64,000 nucleotides of DNA from Corynebacterium sp. SCR221107 (GCF_027886475.1 NZ_CP115670.1:1-64000), one strand, 5' to 3'. Positions 53,578-62,980 are shown, counted from the first letter of the stretch. Made by a program: numbers and translations. The notes: generated by a model from the sequence alone, not told the origin.

Positions 53578-54036
53578 TCAATCCGGCCTCAGTCTGTCTC
53601 TCGTTGCAATGGCGTAGTTGCCGGTGACGGCGTCGATGAGGATGCGCTCGCCACCTTCGGCGACCACGAGCCAATTCGGTTTGTAGAGCGGGTCGATGAC
53701 TTCTACCGGTGTGGCGTCGAAGGTTCGGCCCAGTTTCCAGCGCTTTCTTAATCCTGCCGACAGCGCACCGTAGGCGTCGGAAAGCACCTGCTTAAGAGGC
53801 CGCGCGGCGACCTCCTGCACGCAGGCGGCGCCATCAAGGGGCGAAAGCAGCCACGGGTAGCAGGTCACCGCGCGCCCGCCCGCCGGATCCACCACAACGT
53901 ATGCCTCATCGCAGCCAACGGCAAAGCGCACGCCCACCATCGGGTAGGCGAAAAGGCGCGGGGGAGCAGGGCAGGTAAAGCCCAGCCCGCGTGCGCGCAG
54001 ACGTGCCGCCTCCGCATCCAATTGGGGAGTCAGCAT
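53578..54036 (-). CDS. Unknown 152-residue protein downstream of the symporter
   Basis: No family recognised. It is soluble, with beta-rich segments (FAYPMVGVRFAVGCDEAYVV, RAVTCYPWLLSPLDG, WLVVAEGGERILIDAVTGNY). ATG 54036 overlaps the symporter stop as TGATG, indicating coupling; GTG 54057 would add seven residues. Because the gene is coupled to the sodium:solute symporter it may serve the same substrate, but nothing in the sequence names it. Confidence 0.65.
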   Translation of the reverse strand: MLTPQLDAEAARLRARGLGFTCPAPPRLFAYPMVGVRFAVGCDEAYVVVDPAGGRAVTCYPWLLSPLDGAACVQEVAARPLKQVLSDAYGALSAGLRKRWKLGRTFDATPVEVIDPLYKPNWLVVAEGGERILIDAVTGNYAIATRDRLRPD

Positions 54037-55586
54037 CAAGGATTCGGCATCTGACACAGCAGTTGCGCATCCTCTTCACGGGCAAGACGGGCGGCCGAGG
54101 TGTTCTTCGTAGAACCCGGGGCGGCTGCAGCAAGCGTGATCGCGCGGGTGATGGTGTCCGGAACCGGGTGGGACTTCTGCGTTGCGAGCGAGCCCAGCAC
54201 CATCGCAAGCGTCGAAGCACCCAGCCCCGCGACCATCGGGTCGAGGTTGGTGGCGGCGGTCAGCCCCACCACATCCCACGATACCGAGGCCACCGCACCG
54301 GCGATAATCGAGGCCAGCGCGCCCACCGAGTTCGCCTTCTTCCACCACACCGCGCAGATATACGCCGGCGCGAAGGAGCTACCCAGGATCGTGGTTGCAT
54401 ACAGCGCCATCGACAACACGCTCGGCGGCTGCCACAGAGCCAGGGCGATCGCCGCCGCACTCATCGCCAACACCGTCACCCGGGAGACCCACACATGCGT
54501 GCGGGGGCTCATGCTCGCAGGAAGGAAACGGCCTGCGATATCGCGGGAAACGATCGTGGACGCCTGCAGCAACAACGCGTCCGCCGTGGACATGATCGCC
54601 GCCATCACCGCCGCCATGACGATACCCACCGCGAATGTGGGCAGCACCACCTTCGAGACCTCGAACAAGGCCAGCTCCGGGTTGGCAAGCCCCGGCACGA
54701 TCACCAGCGCCAACACGCCGATGAGGTAGGGGCTGGGGATGAACAGGAAGTTGAAGATCATCGAGTAGACGCTGGCCTTGCGGACCACCGTCGGCGAGCG
54801 CATGGCCATATGCGAGACCACCACGTGCGGCCAACCCATATAACCGATGGAAAACACCAACAAAGCGCCCAGGATGAGGCCCCATTGGCCCTCGTACTGG
54901 CGCTGCGCGCCGAACATCGACAACAGGTTTTCATTGAGCGTGCCGACGGCTACGTTGCCGGCCTGAAAGCCACCGACGTGGGCCACGGTGGCAACAAGGA
55001 TCCACACCATGCCCACCACCATGACGATGGCCTGCACGAAGTCGGTGTAGGCCACCGCCAGGTAGCCGCCTAGGAACGTGTAGGCGACGATAATGCCCGC
55101 AGAGATCAGCAGCGCGGCCTGGAAGTTGATTCCGGTGACCGCCGCCAACCCCGAACCGCCGGCGACGAACTGCGCCAGCAGGTACAAGAACAGGCCCACC
55201 AAGGCCACGACGGCGCCTACCTGCTGCACCAGCCGCGAGTTATAGCGATTGCCGAGGTACTCGATCGAGGTCACCGACCCGAGCATCTGGGAGAGCCTGC
55301 GCATCCGGCGCCCGATGATCGACAGGTTCAATATGCCGCCGCCGAGGTCGCCCAGGGCGTACCACATGCCGAAATAGCCCTGGGTATAGCCGAGCGAGCC
55401 CGCGCCCTGGAACATATACCCCGACATAGACGAGGACTGCAGGCGCAGCGCGGTCACCGCAGGACCGAGGCTACGCCCGGCCAGCAGGAAGTCCTCCTCG
55501 CTGGCGGAGGCGCGCCGGGTCGCCCACAGCCCGATGAGCAGCATGAGCAGGAAATAACCGATAAGGAAGTAGATAGCTGTATTCAT
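54036..55586 (-). CDS. Sodium:solute symporter family protein
   Basis: A 516-residue SSS transporter with ~13 membrane helices: FLIGYFLLMLLIGLWATRRA, the family hallmark DFLLAGRSLGPAVTALRLQS, then SGYMFQGAGSLGYTQGYFGM, VLLVFSIG-type helices, the IMSTADALLLQASTIVSRDI segment that carries Na+ ligands in PutP/vSGLT, and FAPAYICAVWWKKANSVGAL. Substrate (amino acid, pantothenate or monocarboxylate) cannot be told. It starts at ATG 55586; its ribosome binding site GGAAGG lies in the end of a 44-codon membrane ORF immediately upstream. Confidence 0.9.
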   Translation of the reverse strand: MNTAIYFLIGYFLLMLLIGLWATRRASASEEDFLLAGRSLGPAVTALRLQSSSMSGYMFQGAGSLGYTQGYFGMWYALGDLGGGILNLSIIGRRMRRLSQMLGSVTSIEYLGNRYNSRLVQQVGAVVALVGLFLYLLAQFVAGGSGLAAVTGINFQAALLISAGIIVAYTFLGGYLAVAYTDFVQAIVMVVGMVWILVATVAHVGGFQAGNVAVGTLNENLLSMFGAQRQYEGQWGLILGALLVFSIGYMGWPHVVVSHMAMRSPTVVRKASVYSMIFNFLFIPSPYLIGVLALVIVPGLANPELALFEVSKVVLPTFAVGIVMAAVMAAIMSTADALLLQASTIVSRDIAGRFLPASMSPRTHVWVSRVTVLAMSAAAIALALWQPPSVLSMALYATTILGSSFAPAYICAVWWKKANSVGALASIIAGAVASVSWDVVGLTAATNLDPMVAGLGASTLAMVLGSLATQKSHPVPDTITRAITLAAAAPGSTKNTSAARLAREEDAQLLCQMPNP

Positions 55587-55594
55587 GGTCTGGC

Positions 55595-55729
55595 CTAGCC
55601 TTCCATCGTTTCGGACATGGCACCGTCAGACCAGTTGCGGCTGCGGTAGAGGAAAACGAACGTGTAGGCGATCCAGAAGATACTGACCGCGCCGAGGATG
55701 GCGACGGTTTCGAGTGGAAGTCCAAACAT
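55595..55729 (-). CDS. 44-residue membrane protein preceding the symporter
   Basis: A short frame reading MFGLPLETVAILGAVSIFWI then AYTFVFLYRSRNW, ending METMEG-like (MSETMEG). It has one membrane helix and a basic stop-transfer, stops eight bases before the symporter start, and its last codons supply the symporter's ribosome binding site. Small single-helix subunits commonly accompany SSS transporters in actinobacteria, so this is probably a real accessory subunit. No Shine-Dalgarno sequence is seen before its ATG. Confidence 0.65.
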   Translation of the reverse strand: MFGLPLETVAILGAVSIFWIAYTFVFLYRSRNWSDGAMSETMEG

Positions 55730-55871
55730 CTTAATGACAAAGAGGGGAAGGTGGGCTTATGAGAAAGCCGTGCCGGAGGCCGAAGTACCACGCATCCAAG
55801 GGTGGGGATGCGAGCCAGGCCACTAGTAGCTACATATCTTGCACCCTCAATGTGACCTAAGGCAACACAGA

Positions 55872-56966
55872 TCAACCCTTTACCGATCCATCGATCCGCT
55901 GGCCGCTAGCAGGGTCGAAAAGCAGAACATGCTCTCGGGCTGCGTTCACGACTAGGGTCTGCCCGGTTTTCACGCTGCTGGAGTGATCAAAGACCACGAT
56001 GCGCCCGAAGTTGTTGCTCGTGTTGCTCAGCCGTGGGTGTGAACAATACGCATAAGACTCGTGGCCTAGCTCCTCAACATGTTCAATGGCGAGACTGAGT
56101 CCCTCGTCGGATGCGAAGAAGTGTTCTGGCCGGATGCCAACGATCACCTTCTCGGCTGCCGCCGATCGTTCGGCTGGGGTCATCGGAATGACCAAGGTGT
56201 CGAGCTGACAGCCCTGCTCGGTTACCGGGGCCTCCACGAGATTCATGGCCGGAGAGCCGATGAAACCCGCGACGAAGGCGTTGGCAGGGTTTTGATAGAC
56301 CTCCTGGGGAGAGGCGACCTGCTGGAGCACCCCTGCCTTGAGTACTGCGACGCGGTCGCCCATGGTCATGGCCTCTACCTGGTCGTGGGTGACGTAGACG
56401 GTGGTAATGCCGAGGCGGTTTTGCAGCGCCGAAATCTGGGAACGGGTGGATACTCGGAGCTTGGCGTCGAGGTTTGACAGCGGCTCGTCCATGCAGAAAA
56501 CCGCGGGGTTTCGCACGATCGCCCGCCCCATTGCCACACGCTGGCGTTGTCCACCGGACAGCTGTGCTGGTTTACGGTCCAAGAGGTCGGTCAACTCGAG
56601 CATGGCGGCCGCCTCCTTGACTTTCACTGCGGTATCGGCCTTGCTCATACCCATGTTGCGAAGGGCGAATCCCATGTTTTGGGCGACGGTCATGTTGGGA
56701 TAGAGGGCGTAGTTTTGAAAAACCATCGCGATGTCTCGACCCATGGGGGTCAGCCCAGTAGCATCTCGTCCGTCGATGAGAATTCTTCCATGGTCGGTAG
56801 GCTCCAGGCCGGCCAGCATGCGCAGTGACGTCGACTTCCCGCAGCCAGAAGGACCAACCAGCACAACAAACTCGCCATCGGCGATATCCAAGTGAAGCTT
56901 ATCCACCGCAGGAGGATGATTCCGTTGATAGATGCGGCTTACTTCTTCAAATTGGACGGTTGCCAC
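55872..56966 (-). CDS. ugpC: sn-Glycerol-3-phosphate/carbohydrate ABC transporter ATPase
   Basis: A 364-residue MalK/UgpC-type ATPase: Walker [11 protein letters not shown]-loop [13 protein letters not shown], signature [17 protein letters not shown], Walker [17 protein letters not shown]-loop [10 protein letters not shown], then the regulatory OB-fold domain (residues ~240-364, [11 protein letters not shown]). Last gene of a four-gene minus-strand operon ugpA-ugpE-ugpB-ugpC; it starts 36 bases after ugpB. Confidence 0.92.
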   Translation of the reverse strand: MATVQFEEVSRIYQRNHPPAVDKLHLDIADGEFVVLVGPSGCGKSTSLRMLAGLEPTDHGRILIDGRDATGLTPMGRDIAMVFQNYALYPNMTVAQNMGFALRNMGMSKADTAVKVKEAAAMLELTDLLDRKPAQLSGGQRQRVAMGRAIVRNPAVFCMDEPLSNLDAKLRVSTRSQISALQNRLGITTVYVTHDQVEAMTMGDRVAVLKAGVLQQVASPQEVYQNPANAFVAGFIGSPAMNLVEAPVTEQGCQLDTLVIPMTPAERSAAAEKVIVGIRPEHFFASDEGLSLAIEHVEELGHESYAYCSHPRLSNTSNNFGRIVVFDHSSSVKTGQTLVVNAAREHVLLFDPASGQRIDGSVKG

Positions 56967-57002
56967 TGGATGACCTTTCTGGTGGGGAGGAGGACGAGGG
57001 GT

Positions 57003-58328
57003 TTAGAGGTTTGGCTTGATCTGGACGTCGTAGATAGCCTGGACATCCTTTTGCAGCTCATTCATGGTCTCGGTGACATCGGCACCCTGAATGAGAATTT
57101 TTTCGAAGGCACCGCCGATGCGCGTGTCCGCGCCGGGGATGAACACGCGAGCGTAGTCTTGCGAACGGGTGTGCGGAAGCTGGTCGATTGCGGTCTGGTA
57201 GTTCGGGTTCTCCTCGAGGAACTTCTTCTGTTCCGTGTCCTCAGAGGGGTTTGAACGTACCGGCATGTAACCGACCTCCCGTGACCAATAGCCGGTGTTC
57301 GTGGTGTTGGTGATGAAATCGATGAACTTCACCGCTGCCAGCTTGCGCTCTTCGCTGATGCTTGCCGGGATGGCAAGACCCGCGCCGCCGGTGGGGCATC
57401 CGCCGGTGCCGAGTGGGTTCGGCAGGGCAGCGGTTCCGACCTCGAAGGTGGCATCCTGCAAGATGCCACTCAAGTCGCCGGTAGAACAGATTGCAGAGGC
57501 AGCAATTCCAGCGGCGAAGTCCTGGGCGATGTTGTTGGAGACTACAGCGTATCCATTGTCGCCTGCGGTCGACTTAAGCCATTCGACAGCCTTGATGGTG
57601 GCTGGGTCGTTGAACTTCAGATCCCATTCGTTGGAGTAAGCGCCACCGAGGGTCCACATTGGTCCTTCGAAGGTCCAGGCGAGGTAGTCGGTGGCATTGC
57701 CCCAAGCGTGCGCCTTCTTGTTGCCATCGAGGTTGGCCTGAATCTTCTTGCCCCACTCGTCCATCTCGGCCCACGTCTCCGGGCCACGGTCAGGCAGCCC
57801 TGCCTTGGACCACTCGTCTTTGTTGTAGTAGAACAGCGGGGTAGAGCGTGCGAAAGGCATGGCGTAGTAGCTATCCCCGAGGTGGTAGTCCTCATACAGG
57901 GAGGTGACATAGCTTGAAGTGTCGATCCCGGCCTTCTCCGCGAGCTCATTGACGGGGGCAATTTGCTTGTTCAGCGCGAAGTTGAACCACCATACATCAG
58001 AAAGCACCACGATATCCGGCAGATCGGTTCCGGTGAGCGCAGCATTGAACTTCTGGGCAAGCTCTTCGTAGTTCTTTCCACCGTCAACCAAGTTAATCTT
58101 CACGTCTGGGTTTTCTGCTTCGAAGCGCTTGATGAGCTCCAGCTCGACGTCCTTGGATTTACCCGGATGATTGGACCACCAGGTCAAAGTGGTGGTGCCG
58201 CTGGGGGAATCGGAGGTGGTGCCGGAATCAGCGGTGGTGGAGGAGGTGCCCGCGCATGCTGCGAGGGTGACGGAGGCACCGGACAGGCCCATGAGGGCGA
58301 GGAAGTTACGACGGGTGAACTGAGACAT
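57003..58328 (-). CDS. ugpB: UgpB-like substrate-binding lipoprotein, Tat-type signal
   Basis: A 441-residue family 1 binding protein. The signal FTRRNFLALMGLSGASVTLA with lipobox LAAC combines a twin-arginine motif with a lipid-attachment Cys, so it is probably exported folded. The body has TLTWWSNHPGKSKDVELELI, then NAALTGTDLPDIVVLSDVWW, FARSTPLFYYNKDEWSKAGL and GPMWTLGGAYSNEW. The order permease-permease-binding protein-ATPase and the sequence match ugpAEBC of C. glutamicum, which takes up glycerol-3-phosphate. Confidence 0.9.
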   Translation of the reverse strand: MSQFTRRNFLALMGLSGASVTLAACAGTSSTTADSGTTSDSPSGTTTLTWWSNHPGKSKDVELELIKRFEAENPDVKINLVDGGKNYEELAQKFNAALTGTDLPDIVVLSDVWWFNFALNKQIAPVNELAEKAGIDTSSYVTSLYEDYHLGDSYYAMPFARSTPLFYYNKDEWSKAGLPDRGPETWAEMDEWGKKIQANLDGNKKAHAWGNATDYLAWTFEGPMWTLGGAYSNEWDLKFNDPATIKAVEWLKSTAGDNGYAVVSNNIAQDFAAGIAASAICSTGDLSGILQDATFEVGTAALPNPLGTGGCPTGGAGLAIPASISEERKLAAVKFIDFITNTTNTGYWSREVGYMPVRSNPSEDTEQKKFLEENPNYQTAIDQLPHTRSQDYARVFIPGADTRIGGAFEKILIQGADVTETMNELQKDVQAIYDVQIKPNL

Positions 58329-58373
58329 GGGAAAACTCCATTCCTTCTGAAATAAGTGGGTACTCGAAAGCGA

Positions 58374-59195
58374 CTAGCCTTTGACAGCGCCGGTAGTCAG
58401 GCCCTTGATCATGTACTTCTGTAGAGCGAGGAAGATGATGAGCACAGGCACGATAGTCAAGATGGTGGCGGCCATTACCGGACCCCAGTTGGTCACACCG
58501 TCGTTGTTTTGCAACATGGTGAGACCGATCGGCAAAGTGGCGACCTTTTCTGTGTCCGACATGATGAACGGCCACAGATATTGGTTCCACTCGTTGACCA
58601 TGGTGATGACAGCGAAGGCCGAAAGCGTGGGAAGGGAAATCGGAAGCAGGACCCGGGTCAGTGTCTTGATAGGCCCAGCACCGTCTACCCGCGCAGCCTC
58701 GATGATCTCCACGGGAAGTGAGAGGAAGTGATTGCGCATGAGGAATGTCCCGAAAGCGACTCCCGCCAAAGGCACGATGATGCCTTGGAAGGTGTTTCGC
58801 CACCCCAGGGCATTGACCAGCGCATAGTTGGAGATAACCGTGATCTCGCTGGGCACCATGAGCGCCGAGATCACGATGATAAATACTAGGTTCCGGCCTG
58901 GAAAGCGCAAGATAGCGAGCGCATAGGCTGAAAGCACCCCGAGGATGACCTTGATGATGCACAGGGTGGCCGTGATGATGATCGAGTTCCGCAGATAGGT
59001 CCAGAAAGGAACGTCGTTCATGGCCACCGAGTAGTTGTCGAACTCGAAGGCCGACGGCCACCATGTCACCGGTTGAGTGTAGATTTCTTGGCGCATCTTC
59101 AGGCTGGTCAAGACAATCCACAACAGTGGGAGCCCGACCATGATGAGGGCGAGGAACATCGCCACGTAGCCAGCGACTTTCTTGAGGATGATCAT
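58374..59195 (-). CDS. ugpE: UgpE-like ABC transporter permease
   Basis: A 273-residue permease with six helices. The EAA docking loop is VEIIEAARVDGAGPIKTLTR near residue 185. Features are MVGLPLLWIVLTSLKMRQEI, LSAYALAILRFPGRNLVFII and NYALVNALGWRNTFQGIIVP. Its ATG overlaps the ugpA stop by four bases. Confidence 0.92.
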   Translation of the reverse strand: MIILKKVAGYVAMFLALIMVGLPLLWIVLTSLKMRQEIYTQPVTWWPSAFEFDNYSVAMNDVPFWTYLRNSIIITATLCIIKVILGVLSAYALAILRFPGRNLVFIIVISALMVPSEITVISNYALVNALGWRNTFQGIIVPLAGVAFGTFLMRNHFLSLPVEIIEAARVDGAGPIKTLTRVLLPISLPTLSAFAVITMVNEWNQYLWPFIMSDTEKVATLPIGLTMLQNNDGVTNWGPVMAATILTIVPVLIIFLALQKYMIKGLTTGAVKG

Positions 59196-60100
59196 CGATG
59201 CCCCTTATCCATGATGCGAACCTGAATCAACGTGATGACCAGCAGGATGAGAAACAACACGGTGGCTACCGTGGCGCCATATCCGGCACGGAAGTTGTGG
59301 AAGGTTTCGAAGTAGACCTGAAAGACGAGAGTCTGGGTTCCATTACCTTGCGGGCCTCCGCGGGTCATCACGTTGATGATGTCGAAGACCTGAACGGAAT
59401 TGAGGAGGACGGTGATGGAAAGAAAGAAGGTGGTAGGGCGCAGCTGTGGCATGGTCACCTTCGTGAACTTTGTCCACCACTTAGCCCCGTCGATGCAGGC
59501 AGCTTCGTCGAGATCCTTACTGAGGCCTTGCAACGCGGCGAGATAGATGACGAAGGTATAACCCAGGTTCTTCCACACGAAGGTGAACGTCACCATCACC
59601 ATGGCCCAGAACGGGACCTGATAGAAGTTGGGCGATTCGACGCCGATGCGCGCAATCAAGTCTTGGACCAGTCCAAAACTTGGGTCGAAGATGAACTGGA
59701 ACGCGATGCCCACCGCCGCTCCAGAAATCGCGAAGGGGGCGAAGACCGCAGAGCGGACAAAATTTCTGCCCTTGAGCTTCTGGTCGAGTAGGAGTGCGAG
59801 GGCCAACCCCAACACCATGGAGCCAATAACGGCGAAGAACGTGAAGAAGAGGGTATTGCCCAACACGACGAGCGTGTCGGGGCGATGAATCCACTCACGG
59901 TAGTTATCTAGACCGATAAAGGTAGAGGTCGGGCTGGAGATATTCCACTCAAAGAAGCTCAGACGGATGTTATCGATCAGCGGTCGGTAGGTAAACACCG
60001 CAAGCAGGACGAGGTTGGGCAGCAGGAACAGGGCTGCGAGCAACCACTCCATCCGGCGCACATAGCCGGAGTTGTTTTGATGCTTGGGTTTTGCAGACAC
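59192..60100 (-). CDS. ugpA: UgpA-like ABC transporter permease
   Basis: A 302-residue permease, first gene of the ugp operon. It has six helices (WLLAALFLLPNLVLLAVFTY first) and the EAA loop SKDLDEAACIDGAKWWTKFT. GTG 60100 is preferred to TTG 60106 because GGCAGG is nine bases ahead of the former; the TTG would leave only three. The ~170 bases upstream contain a TTAATGATAC sequence that may be part of the promoter; no Pho-type repeat was recognised. Confidence 0.88.
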   Translation of the reverse strand: MSAKPKHQNNSGYVRRMEWLLAALFLLPNLVLLAVFTYRPLIDNIRLSFFEWNISSPTSTFIGLDNYREWIHRPDTLVVLGNTLFFTFFAVIGSMVLGLALALLLDQKLKGRNFVRSAVFAPFAISGAAVGIAFQFIFDPSFGLVQDLIARIGVESPNFYQVPFWAMVMVTFTFVWKNLGYTFVIYLAALQGLSKDLDEAACIDGAKWWTKFTKVTMPQLRPTTFFLSITVLLNSVQVFDIINVMTRGGPQGNGTQTLVFQVYFETFHNFRAGYGATVATVLFLILLVITLIQVRIMDKGHR

Positions 60101-60231
60101 AAGCAACGAGCCTGCCAGCGTAAGGTTGACGGATCGTTTCGAACAGGTGAAACCTCAGGTACCAATTTGTAGTGCAAGGTGGCCGGTTGGTTAATGATAC
60201 TAGGCGGTTGATGCAGGCGGCCTCGTCAAAA

Positions 60232-60263
60232 ACTCATGGCGCCCCCAAGGGGACGCCATGAGT
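60232..60263 (-). terminator. Terminator of the coiled-coil membrane protein gene
   Basis: ACTCATGGCG (60263-60254 on the minus strand) pairs with CGCCATGAGT (60241-60232), followed by TTTTTGACG on the minus strand. It lies 13 bases past the stop at 60276. Confidence 0.85.
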
Positions 60264-60275
60264 GCAATTGAGAAA

Positions 60276-61157
60276 CTAGCTCTCTTCGTTTTCGGAACGA
60301 TGCTCATTGAGCTGCTTTTCCAGGGCGTCGAGGAGCTCGTCGTCGCGCTCGGTGGCGCCTTCCTCGGAGGAAGGAACGTGGTTGGGGTCGTAGTTCTCAT
60401 CGTCCGGCGTCTGGGTGGAATACACCAGGCGTGACTCCTCCTCGGGCTTGGCGTAGTCATCGACCTGCGGCGGGGTAGCCGCAACCGGCTTCTTGCGCTT
60501 GGCGATGATCGCATACACCACACCCGCGAGGGCGGCGAGCAGCGCACCGATGAGCCCGGCACGCAGCCCCTTGGACTTCTGAGAAGACGTGGTCTTCTTC
60601 AGCTTCCCGCTGGCAAGCTCGCGCTGCTGCTTGGCGGCAACCTCGGTGGGGATCACGGAAATCACCGACTGGGCAACCTTGGAGGCCTTCGCCTGCTCGA
60701 GGGTCTCGCCAAGGGAGGCGGCGGCGTCAGCAACCGGGGAATCAGCGACCGCCTGCTTGAGGTCCTTGGCCTTCTTAGCTTGCTTCTTGGCAAGCTTCTT
60801 CGAATGTTTGTGAAGCTTTGTGGCAGCGGCGGCGACCTGTTGTTCCTGCTCCTGCTTACGGGCGTCGGCAAGCTTGCGTGCCTGTTCGAGGCGGGCACGG
60901 TACTGATCGGCAAGGGTGGCAACGTGTGCGGAGGAGGTTTGGTACAGCTCGGCGAACTCCTGCTTGGACTTAGCCTTGCCCTTGGTGATGCCCTGGGCGA
61001 GGTTATCGCGCACCGAGTCGGCGACATCATCATAGGATTGGGCGGCGCTGACTAAGGCCTCGTAGGCCTCGGTGGTCTTGCGCTCGCGGTAATCGGCGAA
61101 GGTGCCATAGGCCTTCTTGGCCACGATGAGGGCACCGCGGATCGTTGCGGTATTCAT
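60276..61157 (-). CDS. Coiled-coil protein with one membrane helix
   Basis: A 293-residue protein, unknown in function. Residues ~20-150 are Lys/Glu/Ala-rich coiled coil (KQEQEQQVAAAATKLHKHSK, KKLAKKQAKKAKDLKQAVAD). One membrane helix follows at ~209-228 (GLIGALLAALAGVVYAIIAK), then an acidic tail (EESRLVYSTQTPDDENYDP). The layout suggests an envelope-associated or nucleoid-tethering protein. It is monocistronic, diverges from ppiA and has a strong terminator. Confidence 0.8.
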   Translation of the reverse strand: MNTATIRGALIVAKKAYGTFADYRERKTTEAYEALVSAAQSYDDVADSVRDNLAQGITKGKAKSKQEFAELYQTSSAHVATLADQYRARLEQARKLADARKQEQEQQVAAAATKLHKHSKKLAKKQAKKAKDLKQAVADSPVADAAASLGETLEQAKASKVAQSVISVIPTEVAAKQQRELASGKLKKTTSSQKSKGLRAGLIGALLAALAGVVYAIIAKRKKPVAATPPQVDDYAKPEEESRLVYSTQTPDDENYDPNHVPSSEEGATERDDELLDALEKQLNEHRSENEES

Positions 61158-61306
61158 AAAGTCTCCTCGCTTAAAAAGGGCGTACGTGCTCCCACGGCAA
61201 TGGATAAGGCAAAACGCGCTGCGACTGTGGTGCTAAGGCAGGGTGTACGGCCACCGCGTGGGGTTGCTATACCCAACCAGCGTAGCGAGGTTTCGCCTTG
61301 CGCGCC

Positions 61307-61320
61307 TAAGATAGTCTGCA
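61307..61320 (+). promoter_or_regulatory. -10 box for leaderless ppiA mRNA
   Basis: TAAGAT (61307-61312) lies seven bases before ATG 61320, so transcription could start at the A of the start codon. No Shine-Dalgarno sequence is present. Confidence 0.5.
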
Positions 61321-61844
61321 TGAGTTTCAAGACTGCAACCGCAATCATGCACACGAACCGCGGCGATATCACGATCGAGCTCTTCGGCAACCACGCTCCG
61401 AAGACCGTCGAAAACTTCGTCACCCTGGCAGATGGCACCGCTGACTACAGCACCAAGAACGCTCAGGGCACCGATGAGGGTCCGTTCTACGACGGCGCCA
61501 TCTTCCACCGCGTCATCGATGGCTTCATGATCCAGGGCGGCGACCCGACCGGCACCGGTACCGGCGGCCCAGGCTACCGCTTCGCCGACGAGTTCCACCC
61601 GGAGCTGCGCTTCGACCGTGCCTACCTGCTGGCCATGGCTAATGCCGGCCCCGGCACCAACGGTTCCCAGTTCTTCATCACCGTTGTTCCTACCCCGCAC
61701 CTGAACAACCACCACACCATCTTCGGCGAGGTCACCGACCCGGCCTCCCAGAAGGTCGTCGACGCCATCGCCACCACCGCCACCGATCGCTTCGATCGCC
61801 CGGTGGAGCCGGTTGTCATCGAGTCCATCGAGATCACCGAATAG
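61320..61844 (+). CDS. ppiA: Cyclophilin-type peptidyl-prolyl isomerase
   Basis: A 174-residue cytoplasmic cyclophilin that speeds Xaa-Pro isomerisation during folding: MHTNRGDITIELFGNHAPKT, then FYDGAIFHRVIDGFMIQGGD with the catalytic Arg in FHRV, LLAMANAGPGTNGSQFFITV and LNNHHTIFGEV. ATG 61320 is chosen because the family begins with the TATAIMHTN strand; a longer frame to 61200 would include the promoter. Orthologues sit next to rhomboid genes in corynebacteria, as here. Confidence 0.96.
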   Translation: MSFKTATAIMHTNRGDITIELFGNHAPKTVENFVTLADGTADYSTKNAQGTDEGPFYDGAIFHRVIDGFMIQGGDPTGTGTGGPGYRFADEFHPELRFDRAYLLAMANAGPGTNGSQFFITVVPTPHLNNHHTIFGEVTDPASQKVVDAIATTATDRFDRPVEPVVIESIEITE

Positions 61845-61857
61845 GTTGGTCTTCCAC

Positions 61858-61975
61858 GTCGGCCGTGCTGTACCCCGGCCGACTTTTCTTCCTTACGCAG
61901 CCCTCTACAAGGGCGCATTTGTTAACCCCGCACATGCCCGCAGCGCTGACCTGCCACATGCGCGGGGTTCGTTGT
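61858..61975 (+). terminator. Two consecutive terminators after ppiA
   Basis: GTCGGCC/GGCCGAC (61858-61864, 61877-61883) is followed by TTTTCTT. A second stem, AACCCCGC (61924-61931) with GCGGGGTT (61962-61969), is followed by CGTTGTTTTC. Confidence 0.75.
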
Positions 61976-62082
61976 TTTCATTCATGTATTTAATCCGGTT
62001 GTGAGGGTTCAACCTGCGTCTTTATCCCGTACACTAGGGTCCACAGTGATGGTCCTGTGAAAAGGCTTATATGAGGTTGACC

Positions 62083-62778
62083 ATGCCAGTTCCGGTGAAA
62101 GAGATTGAACAGCCCGGTTTTTGGCGTGGCCTGCGCGACACCCCCGTCACGGTGGTTCTGCTTGCCGGCTTGCTCATGGTCTATGCATTTACTTCCTACT
62201 AGTCGGCCGATGCCATCCACAACGTCAGCGGGTCCTGGTTGGCCTCGCAACTGTGGCTCGAGCCAGCCCGGCCATGCACGGCACTGTGCCTGCCGCGGGT
62301 TGTTGGCGCTCCCTTGCTGGCCTTCGGCCCGTTGAACTTGATCTTCGGCGGGAGCGCCTTGTTGGTGGTGGGCCGTCAGCTCGAAGGGCACATGGGATCA
62401 GAGCGTTTCCTCGTGGCCTACCTCGTGGCAGCCTGCGGTTCGGCGATGGCGGTTGCGCTTTTCGAACCCCATGCGGTCACCGGCGGCCCAGAGGCGGTGG
62501 TGCTGGGATTGTCGGCGATCCTGGTTATCATCGCGCTGCGCGCCCGTATGCGGTTTCGGTTCACGGGCCTGTTGGTGCTGCTTATTCTGGGTTACTTCGC
62601 GGCAGTATTTACCGCCAGCACCTCTTTTGTCAGTTTTGTTGGTGGATGCGTCGCGTGCTGCTTGCTGGCGTGGCCGCTTCTTGCTTGGCGACGCACCGCG
62701 CGCCAAAGCTTCGTCGGGGTGTTCTTGACGGTGGTGGGGTTTGCCACGTGGCTTAGCCCAAGCCTCGTTGCCCACTGA
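62083..62778 (+). pseudogene. Rhomboid-family protein, degenerate and interrupted by TAG
   Basis: From ATG 62083 the frame reads MPVPVKEIEQPGFWRGLRDT and a first membrane helix (VTVVLLAGLLMVYAFTSY), then TAG at 62200-62202, then SADAIHNVSGSWLASQLWLE and five more helices to 62778. A restart at TTG 62239 would give 179 residues without the first helix. The usual rhomboid GASG is GPEA here and the catalytic His is not evident, so even the repaired protein would be an inactive homologue. It lies just before an intact rhomboid. Confidence 0.7.
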
Positions 62779-62980
62779 GGTCGCCCCACAAGTATGCCTT
62801 CGCACCAGCTTCTTGTAGCGCTTCGGTGGGCGCCTTGATGTTTCGGAGTCGGCGTAGAATTTCACGGTGTAAGCCGGTTGCGGAAAACCACGTGACCGGC
62901 CGCGGTGCTAGTGAAGGCATCGATGGCCCGCTGCGTCCTCGGGACGTGGGGAGGAATGTAGGGGAAAGGATTTAGCACGG

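Noticed and set aside
42990-62202. Possible amber recoding, since two genes have in-frame TAG
   Set aside because: Other genes such as sucC and ssuD2 end in TAG normally, and no suppressor tRNA is in the window; simple pseudogenes explain it better.
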